Origin: Arthrobacter sp. 31Y
Lineage (GTDB): Bacteria > Actinomycetota > Actinomycetes > Actinomycetales > Micrococcaceae
Direction: 5' to 3'
DNA length: 64,000 nt
Assembly: GCF_000526335.1 (NCBI RefSeq)
Contig: NZ_JAFW01000001.1
Location: forward strand, 4,402,001-4,466,000
In this document: one piece after another, positions 46,697 through 54,092 of the stretch
How the letters are laid out: each line of letters opens with the position of its first letter
Position numbering within the stretch: the first letter of the stretch is position 1
Notes under the pieces: model-generated
Seen by the model: the letters and a program-made list of their open reading frames with translations, nothing else
What the model was told of the DNA's origin: nothing
The model's database searches: none
Program-made: the position numbers and the translations under genes

Positions 46697-47745
46697 GTAG
46701 CTACGCGTCCGAACACGAGAACAACCGGGGGAGTGCCGATGAGGGGAAGGCCCGGGGAGCTGTGTCGCGGCCGAAAGTGATGGTGATTGTTCAGGAGGGC
46801 CGGCCGCTGCCTCCGCTTGAACGGTTGGAAGCCGAAGCTGATGTCGCGGTGGTGCGCACTGCAGATGAGTTTCGGGCCGCCCAGCCAGGGACGGAGATCC
46901 TGTTCCTGAACGATTTCCGGACCAAACTCCTTCGGGAAGTAGGACCCGGCGAGTTGCGCTGGATACACACGTCCAGCATCGGTGTTGACAGCCTCATGAC
47001 CCGGGAGATCATTGACAGCGACATTGTGGTCAGCAACTCCCGCGGCGTGTGTGAGCGCCCCATCGCTGAGTGGGTCCTGGGGGTGTTGCTGATGTTTACC
47101 AAGGATTTGCGCCGCACCATCGAGCTTCAGCAGGCCCGGACATGGCAGCACCGCGAAACCGAGCCACTGCTGGGCCGGAAGGTCTTGGTTGTGGGGCCGG
47201 GACCGGTGGGCCGCGAAACCGTCCTTCTCCTCCGTGCTGCCGGAATGGACGTCGACATTGTGGGTCGATCTGCGAGGAATGACGCACAGCTGGGACACAT
47301 CTCCGGTTTTGATGACCTTGACCGGCTTCTGGGCATCGCTGATGACGTGGTGCTGACATTGCCGCTCACAGAAGAAACCCGCGGCCTGTTCAACTCGTCG
47401 CGATTCAAGAAAATGCAGCCCGGAGCTCGCTTGGTAAATGTGGGCCGCGGGGCGGTAGTGGTGGAGCAAGACCTTCTGGAGTCACTTGACTCCGGCCGCC
47501 TGGGCGGCGCAGCCTTGGACGTCTTCGAGCATGAGCCATTGGATGCCGCTAATCCGCTGTGGAGCCGGCGGGACATCCTGGTCTCACCTCATGCCTCCGG
47601 GGACCTGATCGGGTGGCGGGGAAAAGTGGTGGATTGTTTTGCCCGGAACCTCAGTCTCTGGAAGGCCAATGAGCCCTTGAATGATGTGGTGGACCTGAAA
47701 AAACTTGATCCATCTGCTTCTGCCATGGCGCCCAAAAGGCCCTGA
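46693..47745 (+). CDS. D-2-hydroxyacid dehydrogenase 2
   Basis: About 350 residues from GTG 46693, which overlaps the dehydratase stop as GTGA; the Shine-Dalgarno is weak and the first 30 residues are not conserved-looking. The Rossmann motif is KVLVVGPGPVGRETVLLL. Catalytic residues: Arg in LVNVGRGAVVVEQ, Glu in DVFEHEPLD, and His in LVSPHASGD. It differs clearly from the CtBP-like paralogue at 30804. It likely handles a 2-keto or 2-hydroxy acid from the dehydratase branch. Confidence 0.83.
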   Translation: MSSYASEHENNRGSADEGKARGAVSRPKVMVIVQEGRPLPPLERLEAEADVAVVRTADEFRAAQPGTEILFLNDFRTKLLREVGPGELRWIHTSSIGVDSLMTREIIDSDIVVSNSRGVCERPIAEWVLGVLLMFTKDLRRTIELQQARTWQHRETEPLLGRKVLVVGPGPVGRETVLLLRAAGMDVDIVGRSARNDAQLGHISGFDDLDRLLGIADDVVLTLPLTEETRGLFNSSRFKKMQPGARLVNVGRGAVVVEQDLLESLDSGRLGGAALDVFEHEPLDAANPLWSRRDILVSPHASGDLIGWRGKVVDCFARNLSLWKANEPLNDVVDLKKLDPSASAMAPKRP

Positions 47746-47756
47746 TAAAGCCTTTT

Positions 47757-47802
47757 CCCATGGGATATTTCGTGAGCTGAACAGGCCGGAATATCCCATG
47801 GG
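47757..47802. repeat. 13-bp perfect inverted repeat CCCATGGGATATT / AATATCCCATGGG
   Basis: Arms at 47757-47769 and 47790-47802 with a 20-base spacer, just upstream of operator site C and the first APC permease. Each arm contains the self-complementary CCCATGGG, so it could also be two palindromic sites 38 bp apart. It has no T-run. A regulator-binding pair is more likely than a terminator. Confidence 0.6.
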
Positions 47803-47808
47803 ATCCCG

Positions 47809-47825
47809 TGTCCCAAGCTGGTACA
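47809..47825 (+). promoter_or_regulatory. Island operator site C (TGTCCCAAGCTGGTACA) with -10 TAGTGT
   Basis: A match to the island dyad, exactly 79 bases before the permease ATG. A -10-like TAGTGT (47848-47853) begins 22 bases after it. Operator F in front of the paralogous permease has the same distances. Confidence 0.7.
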
Positions 47826-47887
47826 GTGCTTCCACGATCCCCGTCGGTAGTGTGATTCAGCACTCAAAATTTCGCGACGAGGATTAC

Positions 47888-49351
47888 ATGTCAAGCACAC
47901 CAAGAGGTACGACGAAAACGCCGGCTCAAACCCAGGAACACAAGCTCAGCGGCAACATGGGCGTAGGCGAGCTCGTGATGAACGTTCTCGCTTTTTCATC
48001 ACCGCTGACGACCGTTGCAGGCACACTGCCTGTGATGCTTCTCTTCAGCGGCCATACGGCACCGGGCATCTACCTTCTGGTGACGCTCATGCTGCTGATC
48101 TTCTCAGTCGGCTTCGTCAAGATGAGCCGCAGCGTTGAAGCTCCCGGCGGTTTCTATTCATTTGTCACAGCCGGCCTGGGTAAACCTGCGGGCCTCGGCG
48201 GAGCACTGCTGGCGCTCTTTGGCTACATCTTCATAGGGTTCTTCGCACCGTCCCTTTTCGCTCTCACGCTCCAGAGCTTCGTGGTCAACACACTGAACGG
48301 GCCCGACATCCCCTGGTATTGGTACGGGCTCGGCATCATCGCCATCACCACTCTCTTGGCCTATAACCGCATTGACCTCTCGGCAAAGGTCCTGACCGTT
48401 GTCATGCTGCTTGAATCTGCAGTTGTCATCATCTTCGACGTTGCGGCCTTCTCCACAGGATCCGCAGAGGCGGTTCAGGGGATCGGCTTCTCGATGCCAT
48501 GGATCACCGATGCCGGATTGGGGCTGGCGTTGTTGTTCGCCGTCGGAAACTTTTTCGGGTTCGAGGCGACCGTCATCTACCGGGATGAAGTCAGGAACCC
48601 GGATCGCACCATCCCCAGGGCCACGTACATTGCAGTGGTGGGCATCGGATTGTTTTACGCTGTGGCGGCGTGGGCCTACACCTCCTTCATCGGTCCTGAC
48701 AAAGTCCAGGATGAAGCTGCAGCAAACACAGTGAACCTGTTCAACGATGGTGCCACGGTGCTGGTGGGAAAGATCTTTGCGGATATTGCAATTGTCCTGC
48801 TCATCACCTCGATCCTGGCGTCAATGCTCTCGATCCAGAACATCGCCGCCATGTACAGTTTCTCGCTGGCCGCCGATGGAGCGTTGCCCACGATTCTAGG
48901 TCGCGTGCATCCCCGTCATAAGTCGCCCTACATGTCGGCATTGGCCATTGGCCTGTTGTGGGCCGTCGCAACCGTCGTCTTCACCGTCATTGGGGTAGCC
49001 CCAGAGGCCTTGTACCCGATTGCAAGCGGGAGCGGCACTTTCGCAGTCCTGCTTCTGATGTTCATCACCAGCTTTGCCGTGCTTGTTTATTTCGTTCGCC
49101 GCCGGCGGGTGGACCCGGATTCGGTCTGGAAGACCATCGTGGCTCCGATTATCAGCGTCTTTTTCCTGGGGCTCATCACCTACTTGGCCATCACAAATTA
49201 CCCGGAACTTATCGGTGGGTCGGCAGTGATGACTGCCATCTTCATGAGTTTCACTTTTGCCTTGTTCTTCGGCGGGATTGTCTACGCATACCTCCTGCGT
49301 TCCAAGCGGCCTGATGTTTATGCGCGCTTGGGCCGGCAAAAGATCGACTAA
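47888..49351 (+). CDS. APC-superfamily amino acid/polyamine-type permease 1
   Basis: A cytoplasmic-membrane secondary transporter, 487 residues from ATG 47888 (RBS GACGAGG), with about 12 hydrophobic segments. Family features: GELVMNVLAFSSPLTTVAG in helix 1, KMSRSVEAPGGFYSFVTAGLGKPAGLGG, and FFGFEATVIYRDEVRNPDRTIPRATY. It is very similar over its whole length to the permease at 59159, including the upstream leader. It probably imports the island's nitrogen-containing substrate or a breakdown product. An inositol-dehydrogenase-like gene follows. Confidence 0.88.
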   Translation: MSSTPRGTTKTPAQTQEHKLSGNMGVGELVMNVLAFSSPLTTVAGTLPVMLLFSGHTAPGIYLLVTLMLLIFSVGFVKMSRSVEAPGGFYSFVTAGLGKPAGLGGALLALFGYIFIGFFAPSLFALTLQSFVVNTLNGPDIPWYWYGLGIIAITTLLAYNRIDLSAKVLTVVMLLESAVVIIFDVAAFSTGSAEAVQGIGFSMPWITDAGLGLALLFAVGNFFGFEATVIYRDEVRNPDRTIPRATYIAVVGIGLFYAVAAWAYTSFIGPDKVQDEAAANTVNLFNDGATVLVGKIFADIAIVLLITSILASMLSIQNIAAMYSFSLAADGALPTILGRVHPRHKSPYMSALAIGLLWAVATVVFTVIGVAPEALYPIASGSGTFAVLLLMFITSFAVLVYFVRRRRVDPDSVWKTIVAPIISVFFLGLITYLAITNYPELIGGSAVMTAIFMSFTFALFFGGIVYAYLLRSKRPDVYARLGRQKID

Positions 49352-49392
49352 CAAAAAAGGTTCCTCTTCCTATATAGACCTGGAGATCTGCA

Positions 49393-50400
49393 ATGACGCA
49401 TCAAATCAGAGTCGGCCTGTTCGGAACCGGGCGCATAGGTCAAGTACACGCCATGAGCTTGGCTACCCTGGACGAGGCTACGCTGTCTTGGGTTTGTGAT
49501 CCCTTCATCGAAGGTGCTAAACAAACCGCAGCTGAATTCGGTGGTCGGGTGACCGACGATCCTGATGAAGTGTTCGCTTCAGGTGAGATCGATGCTGTCA
49601 TCGTGGCCTCTCCCACGGCGACTCATTTGGACCTCGTCGCAAAGGCGATCGAGGCGGACGTGCCAGTCCTCTGTGAGAAACCGATCGACCTGGAAATTTC
49701 CCGCGTGAACGCTTTTCGGGAGATAGCGGCTTTGTCAGACGTTCCTGTTGCCCTTGGCTTCAACAAGCGCTTTGACCGCCATTTCGTGGAGCTGAAACGC
49801 CGCGTGGCCGCTGAGGAAATAGGAGTTCTGGAGCAGCTGCTGATCACCAGCCGGGACCCGGGGGAGCCCCCGGCAGCCTATCTTCCCCAGTCCGGCGGAA
49901 TCTTCCGGGACATGACCATCCATGACCTTGATATGGCACGATACTTCATTCCAAATATCGTTGAAGTTTCAGCACAAGGTGCAAACGTATTCAGCGACGC
50001 CATCCGTCACGCGGGCGATTTCGATTCCACCGTTGTCACCTTGCGGGGATCCAACGATGAACTCGTGACGATCATCAATTCGCGCCACTCAGCCTACGGT
50101 TATGACCAGCGGATCGAAGCCTTCGGGTCAAAGGGGCTTCTGCAGGTGGGGAATAAGAACGATAACCTTGTCCGGCACTGGGGTCCTCGATCCGTTGAAT
50201 CCATTGGGCCATACCAGGACTTCTTCCTGGAGCGCTATGCAGAGGCCTATCGACTGGAGGTTGCAGAGTTCCTCCGTGCTGTTCGAGGCCTGCCTTCCAG
50301 GAGTCCCGGGTTCGAGGACGGCCGTGCTGCATTGATTCTTGCGGATGCTGCGGAGAAATCCGCCCGAACCGGCACTGCCGTTGAAGTGGACCTGAGCTAA
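49393..50400 (+). CDS. iolG: Inositol 2-dehydrogenase-like Gfo/Idh/MocA oxidoreductase 3
   Basis: A 335-residue enzyme resembling myo-inositol 2-dehydrogenase. The Rossmann motif is RVGLFGTGRIGQVHAMSL and the catalytic Lys is in VPVLCEKPIDLEIS (about residue 97). The IolG-type active-site helix GGIFRDMTIHDLDMARYF carries the Asp/His pair. It follows permease 1 by 41 bases. Together with iolD it suggests cyclitol chemistry, though the exact substrate may differ. The symbol denotes family resemblance. Confidence 0.8.
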   Translation: MTHQIRVGLFGTGRIGQVHAMSLATLDEATLSWVCDPFIEGAKQTAAEFGGRVTDDPDEVFASGEIDAVIVASPTATHLDLVAKAIEADVPVLCEKPIDLEISRVNAFREIAALSDVPVALGFNKRFDRHFVELKRRVAAEEIGVLEQLLITSRDPGEPPAAYLPQSGGIFRDMTIHDLDMARYFIPNIVEVSAQGANVFSDAIRHAGDFDSTVVTLRGSNDELVTIINSRHSAYGYDQRIEAFGSKGLLQVGNKNDNLVRHWGPRSVESIGPYQDFFLERYAEAYRLEVAEFLRAVRGLPSRSPGFEDGRAALILADAAEKSARTGTAVEVDLS

Positions 50401-50416
50401 TCAGGTAATAAGGCCG

Positions 50417-50475
50417 CCTGCCCTGGGCCGCAGATGTTCCCGCAACGACAACTGCGGCCCAGGCCGGGCATTTTT
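50417..50475 (+). terminator. Intrinsic terminator after the iolG-like gene
   Basis: CCTGGGCCGCAG pairs with CTGCGGCCCAGG, with an extended imperfect base, followed by ATTTTTAATT. Confidence 0.85.
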
Positions 50476-50527
50476 AATTGTCAGAACGCTGGAGATGTGG
50501 TGCCAAGGAAAGGATGGGTAGCCGGAC

Positions 50528-50764
50528 ATGAACGCAGCCCATAAGTCAGAGAACTCAATGCAGGCCAGCTGGACACCGCCCGCCGGGTTCTGGGAGAAGG
50601 TGGAGCCTGGCGACGCTGTCCGTTTGCAGAGGCCCGGTTGGCCTCCCTATGACGGATACGTTGACGACGCGACTCCCGACGGTGATATCGTCTGGGTTCT
50701 CTCGGTGGGTGAGCGTCGACTATTTCACGTAGCCGACGGCTACAGCCTCGTTGCGTGGCCGTGA
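50528..50764 (+). CDS. Small acidic protein of unknown function
   Basis: 78 residues with normal codon use and its own terminator. The sequence is rich in aromatic and acidic residues (PGDAVRLQRPGWPPYDGY, VDDATPDGDIVWVL, RRLFHVADGYSLV) and reads like a compact beta-rich domain. No membrane segment or signal is visible. No family is recognised. It stands alone between the iolG-like gene and the ABC operon. Confidence 0.65.
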   Translation: MNAAHKSENSMQASWTPPAGFWEKVEPGDAVRLQRPGWPPYDGYVDDATPDGDIVWVLSVGERRLFHVADGYSLVAWP

Positions 50765-50775
50765 GCAGCTGATTC

Positions 50776-50808
50776 TAGCTTCCAGTATTCTCGCTGGAAG
50801 CTATTTTT
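50776..50808 (+). terminator. Intrinsic terminator after the small protein
   Basis: A perfect 10-bp stem, TAGCTTCCAG with CTGGAAGCTA, followed by TTTTT. Confidence 0.92.
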
Positions 50809-50837
50809 GGTTAAGTAATTGAAACGTATCATTCTCG

Positions 50838-50854
50838 TGTTCCAAAGTGGCACA
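50838..50854 (+). promoter_or_regulatory. Island operator site D (TGTTCCAAAGTGGCACA)
   Basis: A good match to the island dyad upstream of the ABC importer operon. The nearest -10-like sequence (TAGTAA, 50885) is 30 bases away rather than 22-24, so the promoter position is less clear. The leader to the ABC gene is long, about 175 bases. Confidence 0.6.
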
Positions 50855-51029
50855 CATCCACGGAACGCTCATCCGTCAAAGTTCTAGTAAGTGAAACAGT
50901 GTGGCGAAGGTCACGCGGTTCGGGGCTTTAGAACCATCCTGAATCGGCAGGTCAAACAACGTAGTTTGATGGACCGCGCCTCAAGTGTTTCACCGGATCA
51001 TTCACATGGCCCTAACGAACGAGGATGAG

Positions 51030-51914
51030 ATGACCGAAGCACCACCGGCGACCCCTCCACTGGTCGCCCTCAAGGACATACACAAGACATTCGGAGCAGT
51101 GTCCGCCTTGCGCGGCGTCAGCATCGATGTCCAGCCCGGCGAGACCTTCGCACTGCTGGGCGACAATGCCGCCGGCAAATCCACGCTCATGAAGGTACTG
51201 ACGGGCGTGTACCAACCAGACCGAGGTTCCATCGAACTGGACGGCAAAGCCACTGAGTTCCCAACCCCATCAGCTTCACGCGATCAGGGCGTGGAGATGG
51301 TTTACCAGGACTTCGCTTTGGCGGACAACCTTGATGTTCGTTCCAACATCTTCCTGGGCCGGGAGCCGCAGAAGAATATCCTCGGCCCCCTATTGCGGAT
51401 CATCGACCGCAAAAAGATGGAACTCGAAACCAAACGGGTACTCGAACGCTTGGACATCCCCATCAATCCACGGCTCAAGGTCAAGAGATTGTCAGGCGGA
51501 CAGCGTCAGGCCGTCGCCATTGGCAGGGCGTTGGCATTCGATGCCCGCTTGATCATCATGGATGAGCCCACGGCAAACCTGTCGGTAGCCAAGGTGGACA
51601 AGCTCATTGAAGTAACCCAGCGCCTCAAAGATCTCGGCATTGCCGTCATCATCATCACTCACCGGCTGGATGAGGCATTTGCCGTGGCAGACCGTTTCGC
51701 GGTGATGCGCCAAGGCCAAGTAGTGGGTCGCTTCCGGGTTGGTGAGGTTACTGAAGCGCAGGTAGCGCACCTTATCTCCCACGGCACGTTGGATGACTAC
51801 ATCGACGACGGCGCCGGCATCCCTGACAACCGCCGCAAGATCGGAAGCACCTCATCGATGGATGTCGTTGAGGTGATGGCCGCTCCTGGCACTACGAATG
51901 CGAGCCACTCATGA
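51030..51914 (+). CDS. Sugar-type ABC transporter ATP-binding protein
   Basis: One ATPase domain, about 294 residues. Start ATG 51030 has GAGG five bases upstream; ATG 51006 in frame is an alternative. Walker A LLGDNAAGKST, signature LSGGQRQAVAIGRAL and Walker B LIIMDEPTANLS are all present, with a switch His in IIITHRLDEAF. Most CUT2 importers use a two-domain protein of about 500 residues; this single-domain form resembles FrcA, so it probably works as a homodimer. It overlaps the permease gene by four bases. Confidence 0.9.
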   Translation: MTEAPPATPPLVALKDIHKTFGAVSALRGVSIDVQPGETFALLGDNAAGKSTLMKVLTGVYQPDRGSIELDGKATEFPTPSASRDQGVEMVYQDFALADNLDVRSNIFLGREPQKNILGPLLRIIDRKKMELETKRVLERLDIPINPRLKVKRLSGGQRQAVAIGRALAFDARLIIMDEPTANLSVAKVDKLIEVTQRLKDLGIAVIIITHRLDEAFAVADRFAVMRQGQVVGRFRVGEVTEAQVAHLISHGTLDDYIDDGAGIPDNRRKIGSTSSMDVVEVMAAPGTTNASHS

Positions 51915-52909
51915 GTCTCACCATGGAAAACATCAAGACCAAACTCGGGCCGGCTGACCTTAAAGAAGGAATGACCGCCACCAAGATCAAGCGCTTCATT
52001 GGTGACTATGGGATCATCATCCTTTTCGTGGTAATCCTCATTTTCCTCGCAGCCGTTGCGCCAAACTTCCTGACCCTGAACAACATCGTCAACGTGATCC
52101 GGCAGTCGTCCATCATCGGACTGATCGCCCTCGGGATGACGTTCATCATGATCACTGCCGGCATCGACCTATCTGTTGGCTCGATTGTGGGTTTGGCGGG
52201 TATGACCTTCGCATTGCTGGCACCAGCAAGTGGTGGCGCGTTCTGGCTGCCGCTGGTAGCAGGCCTCGCGGTAGGCCTGCTGGTTGGATTCCTAAGCGCA
52301 GCGTTAGTGGTCTGGGGAGCCATCCTGCCATTTCTGGCAACACTGGCGACCATGGCCATTGCCCGCACGGCGGTTCTGGTCATGACGGACGGGCAGGTTG
52401 TTTCCGGGCTTAGCGGACCTGCTGAATGGCTTGGCTCGGGATTCATCGGTCCGGTTCCTGTCCCGGTGATTATTTTCTTGATCGCCGCAGTTATCTGTGA
52501 GTTTGTCCTCAGCCGCACCAAATTCGGTTCGCATGTATATGCCGTAGGCGGCAACGAAGAGTCCGCCAAGAAAGTGGGCATCTCCACCAGCCGGGTGCTC
52601 TTCACTGTTTACCTCATCGGTGGCGTGACAGCCGCCCTCGGAGGTCTGGTTCTCACTGCGCGCTTGGACGGCGCGGCGCCGGTTGCCGGAACTGGATACG
52701 AACTTCAGGTGATTGCCGCTGTCGTCATTGGAGGAACGAGTCTCTTCGGTGGCGTAGGCACCATTCGCGGAACGGTCATCGGTGTCCTCCTGCTGGGCGT
52801 GGTCATGAATGGCATGAACCTGATGGGGGTCTCGTCGTACTACCAGCAAGGAGTTCAAGGCATCATCCTGGTGCTCGCCGTGCTGCTGAACCGGTGGAAG
52901 TCTGACTAG
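51911..52909 (+). CDS. Sugar-type ABC transporter permease (RbsC/FrcB family)
   Basis: A 332-residue integral membrane subunit with about eight to ten hydrophobic helices. Family motifs: IIGLIALGMTFIMITAGIDLSVGSIVGL and the cytoplasmic coupling region GSHVYAVGGNEESAKKVGISTSRV. The C-terminal GGTSLFGGVGTIRGTVIGVLLLG is typical. The ATG overlaps the ATPase stop. It forms an importer with its two neighbours, probably for a monosaccharide, cyclitol or related polyol. Confidence 0.92.
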   Translation: MSLTMENIKTKLGPADLKEGMTATKIKRFIGDYGIIILFVVILIFLAAVAPNFLTLNNIVNVIRQSSIIGLIALGMTFIMITAGIDLSVGSIVGLAGMTFALLAPASGGAFWLPLVAGLAVGLLVGFLSAALVVWGAILPFLATLATMAIARTAVLVMTDGQVVSGLSGPAEWLGSGFIGPVPVPVIIFLIAAVICEFVLSRTKFGSHVYAVGGNEESAKKVGISTSRVLFTVYLIGGVTAALGGLVLTARLDGAAPVAGTGYELQVIAAVVIGGTSLFGGVGTIRGTVIGVLLLGVVMNGMNLMGVSSYYQQGVQGIILVLAVLLNRWKSD

Positions 52910-52998
52910 CCACTGCAATAACCGAAATGCCCCGAACCCAATGGGGTCCACAGAACCAACAATCTCCTCAGCAATCAGAACCATTGAAAGGAACCATC

Positions 52999-53967
52999 AT
53001 GGGAATGCGACAGAAGCTCGCCGTAACCACCGCTATGCTGGCCGCTGGAGCCCTCACACTCACCGGCTGCGGTGGGAGTAGTACCCCCGGCACGTCGGAG
53101 GCTGCAGGCAAGTCCTACAACATTGGCGTTGTGGTTCTTGACCTTCAGGACCCGGATCTGGCGCACATGACGGACGCCATGAAGAAGACTGCCGATGAAA
53201 AGGGCGTCAAGCTCAACATCACCGACTCCAAGAAGGACGTAGGAAGTGAGCTCAACCAGGTTGAAGATCTTCTCACCCGTCAGGTAGACGCCGTCATCAT
53301 GCAGCCTTTGGATGGCGAGGCCAGCCAGAACGCAGCGAAGCGTGTCATCGCGGCCAACATACCGCTGTTCATTCTGTCCACCGAGTTCGCCGAAGGTTCG
53401 GACGTTGGATATAAGAGCTACATCGGTGTGGATGACACCGTGGCCGGTGAAATGCAGGCTGAGTACCTGAACAAGGCTCTTCCGGAGGGTGGCAACATTG
53501 TGTTCGCCGCGGGCATCTACGGTGCCTCCTGGACCGATCGCCGCAAGAACGGCTTCGACAGCAAGATCAACAAGAACTTCAAGATCGTGGCTGAATTCCA
53601 GGCGAAGGGAAGCCGTGACGACGCCAAACGCAACATGGAAGACACGCTTCAGCGCTTTAGCGCCGGCCAGATCGACGCCGTAGTGGCCAACAATGACGAA
53701 ATGGCCATCGGTGCAGCCTCCGCTATTGCTGACGCGGGACGAACTGCCGAGTTCAAGGCCGTAGTCGGCGTCGACGGTACTGAACCAGCCATGCAGGACA
53801 TCAAAGCCGGGACAATGTCGGCTACCGTCCGACAGGACTCTGCTGGACAGGGCGTCAAGGCAGTTGAAGTTGTCACTGACTTCCTCAAGGGCGGCAATGT
53901 GGAGAACCGCTACACGCTGCCATTCACGCTCATTACCAAGGACAACCTTTCCGAGTTCTTGAAGTAA
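52999..53967 (+). CDS. Sugar-type ABC transporter substrate-binding lipoprotein
   Basis: 322 residues from ATG 52999 (AAAGGAA upstream). The signal peptide MGMRQKLAVTTAMLAAGAL ends in the lipobox LTGC, so the mature protein is lipid-anchored outside the membrane. The periplasmic-binding type 1 fold shows YNIGVVVLDLQDPDLAHM, VDAVIMQPLDGEAS and AVVANNDEMAIGAASAI. It resembles ribose/inositol binding proteins. A terminator follows directly. Confidence 0.92.
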   Translation: MGMRQKLAVTTAMLAAGALTLTGCGGSSTPGTSEAAGKSYNIGVVVLDLQDPDLAHMTDAMKKTADEKGVKLNITDSKKDVGSELNQVEDLLTRQVDAVIMQPLDGEASQNAAKRVIAANIPLFILSTEFAEGSDVGYKSYIGVDDTVAGEMQAEYLNKALPEGGNIVFAAGIYGASWTDRRKNGFDSKINKNFKIVAEFQAKGSRDDAKRNMEDTLQRFSAGQIDAVVANNDEMAIGAASAIADAGRTAEFKAVVGVDGTEPAMQDIKAGTMSATVRQDSAGQGVKAVEVVTDFLKGGNVENRYTLPFTLITKDNLSEFLK

Positions 53968-53983
53968 GCAGCGAGATCAGTCA

Positions 53984-54024
53984 AGCGGGCACAGCGGGTT
54001 TATCCGCTGTGCCCGTTCTGTTTT
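53984..54024 (+). terminator. Intrinsic terminator after the ABC operon
   Basis: GGGCACAGCGG pairs with CCGCTGTGCCC and a few weaker outer pairs extend it; TTCTGTTTT follows. Confidence 0.88.
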
Positions 54025-54030
54025 GGCACA
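54014..54030 (+). promoter_or_regulatory. Possible island operator site H (CGTTCTGTTTTGGCACA)
   Basis: The right half TGGCACA is exact and the left half is weak. It lies 79 bases before the FAD dehydrogenase start, the same distance as sites C and F. A -10-like TACACT (54054) begins 23 bases downstream. It overlaps the terminator tail, which could explain the resemblance by chance. Confidence 0.4.
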
Positions 54031-54092
54031 ATCCAGGGCATACCGCGGCTGCTTACACTTCTTGCCGAAACCTACGAATGGAGAACGCAACC

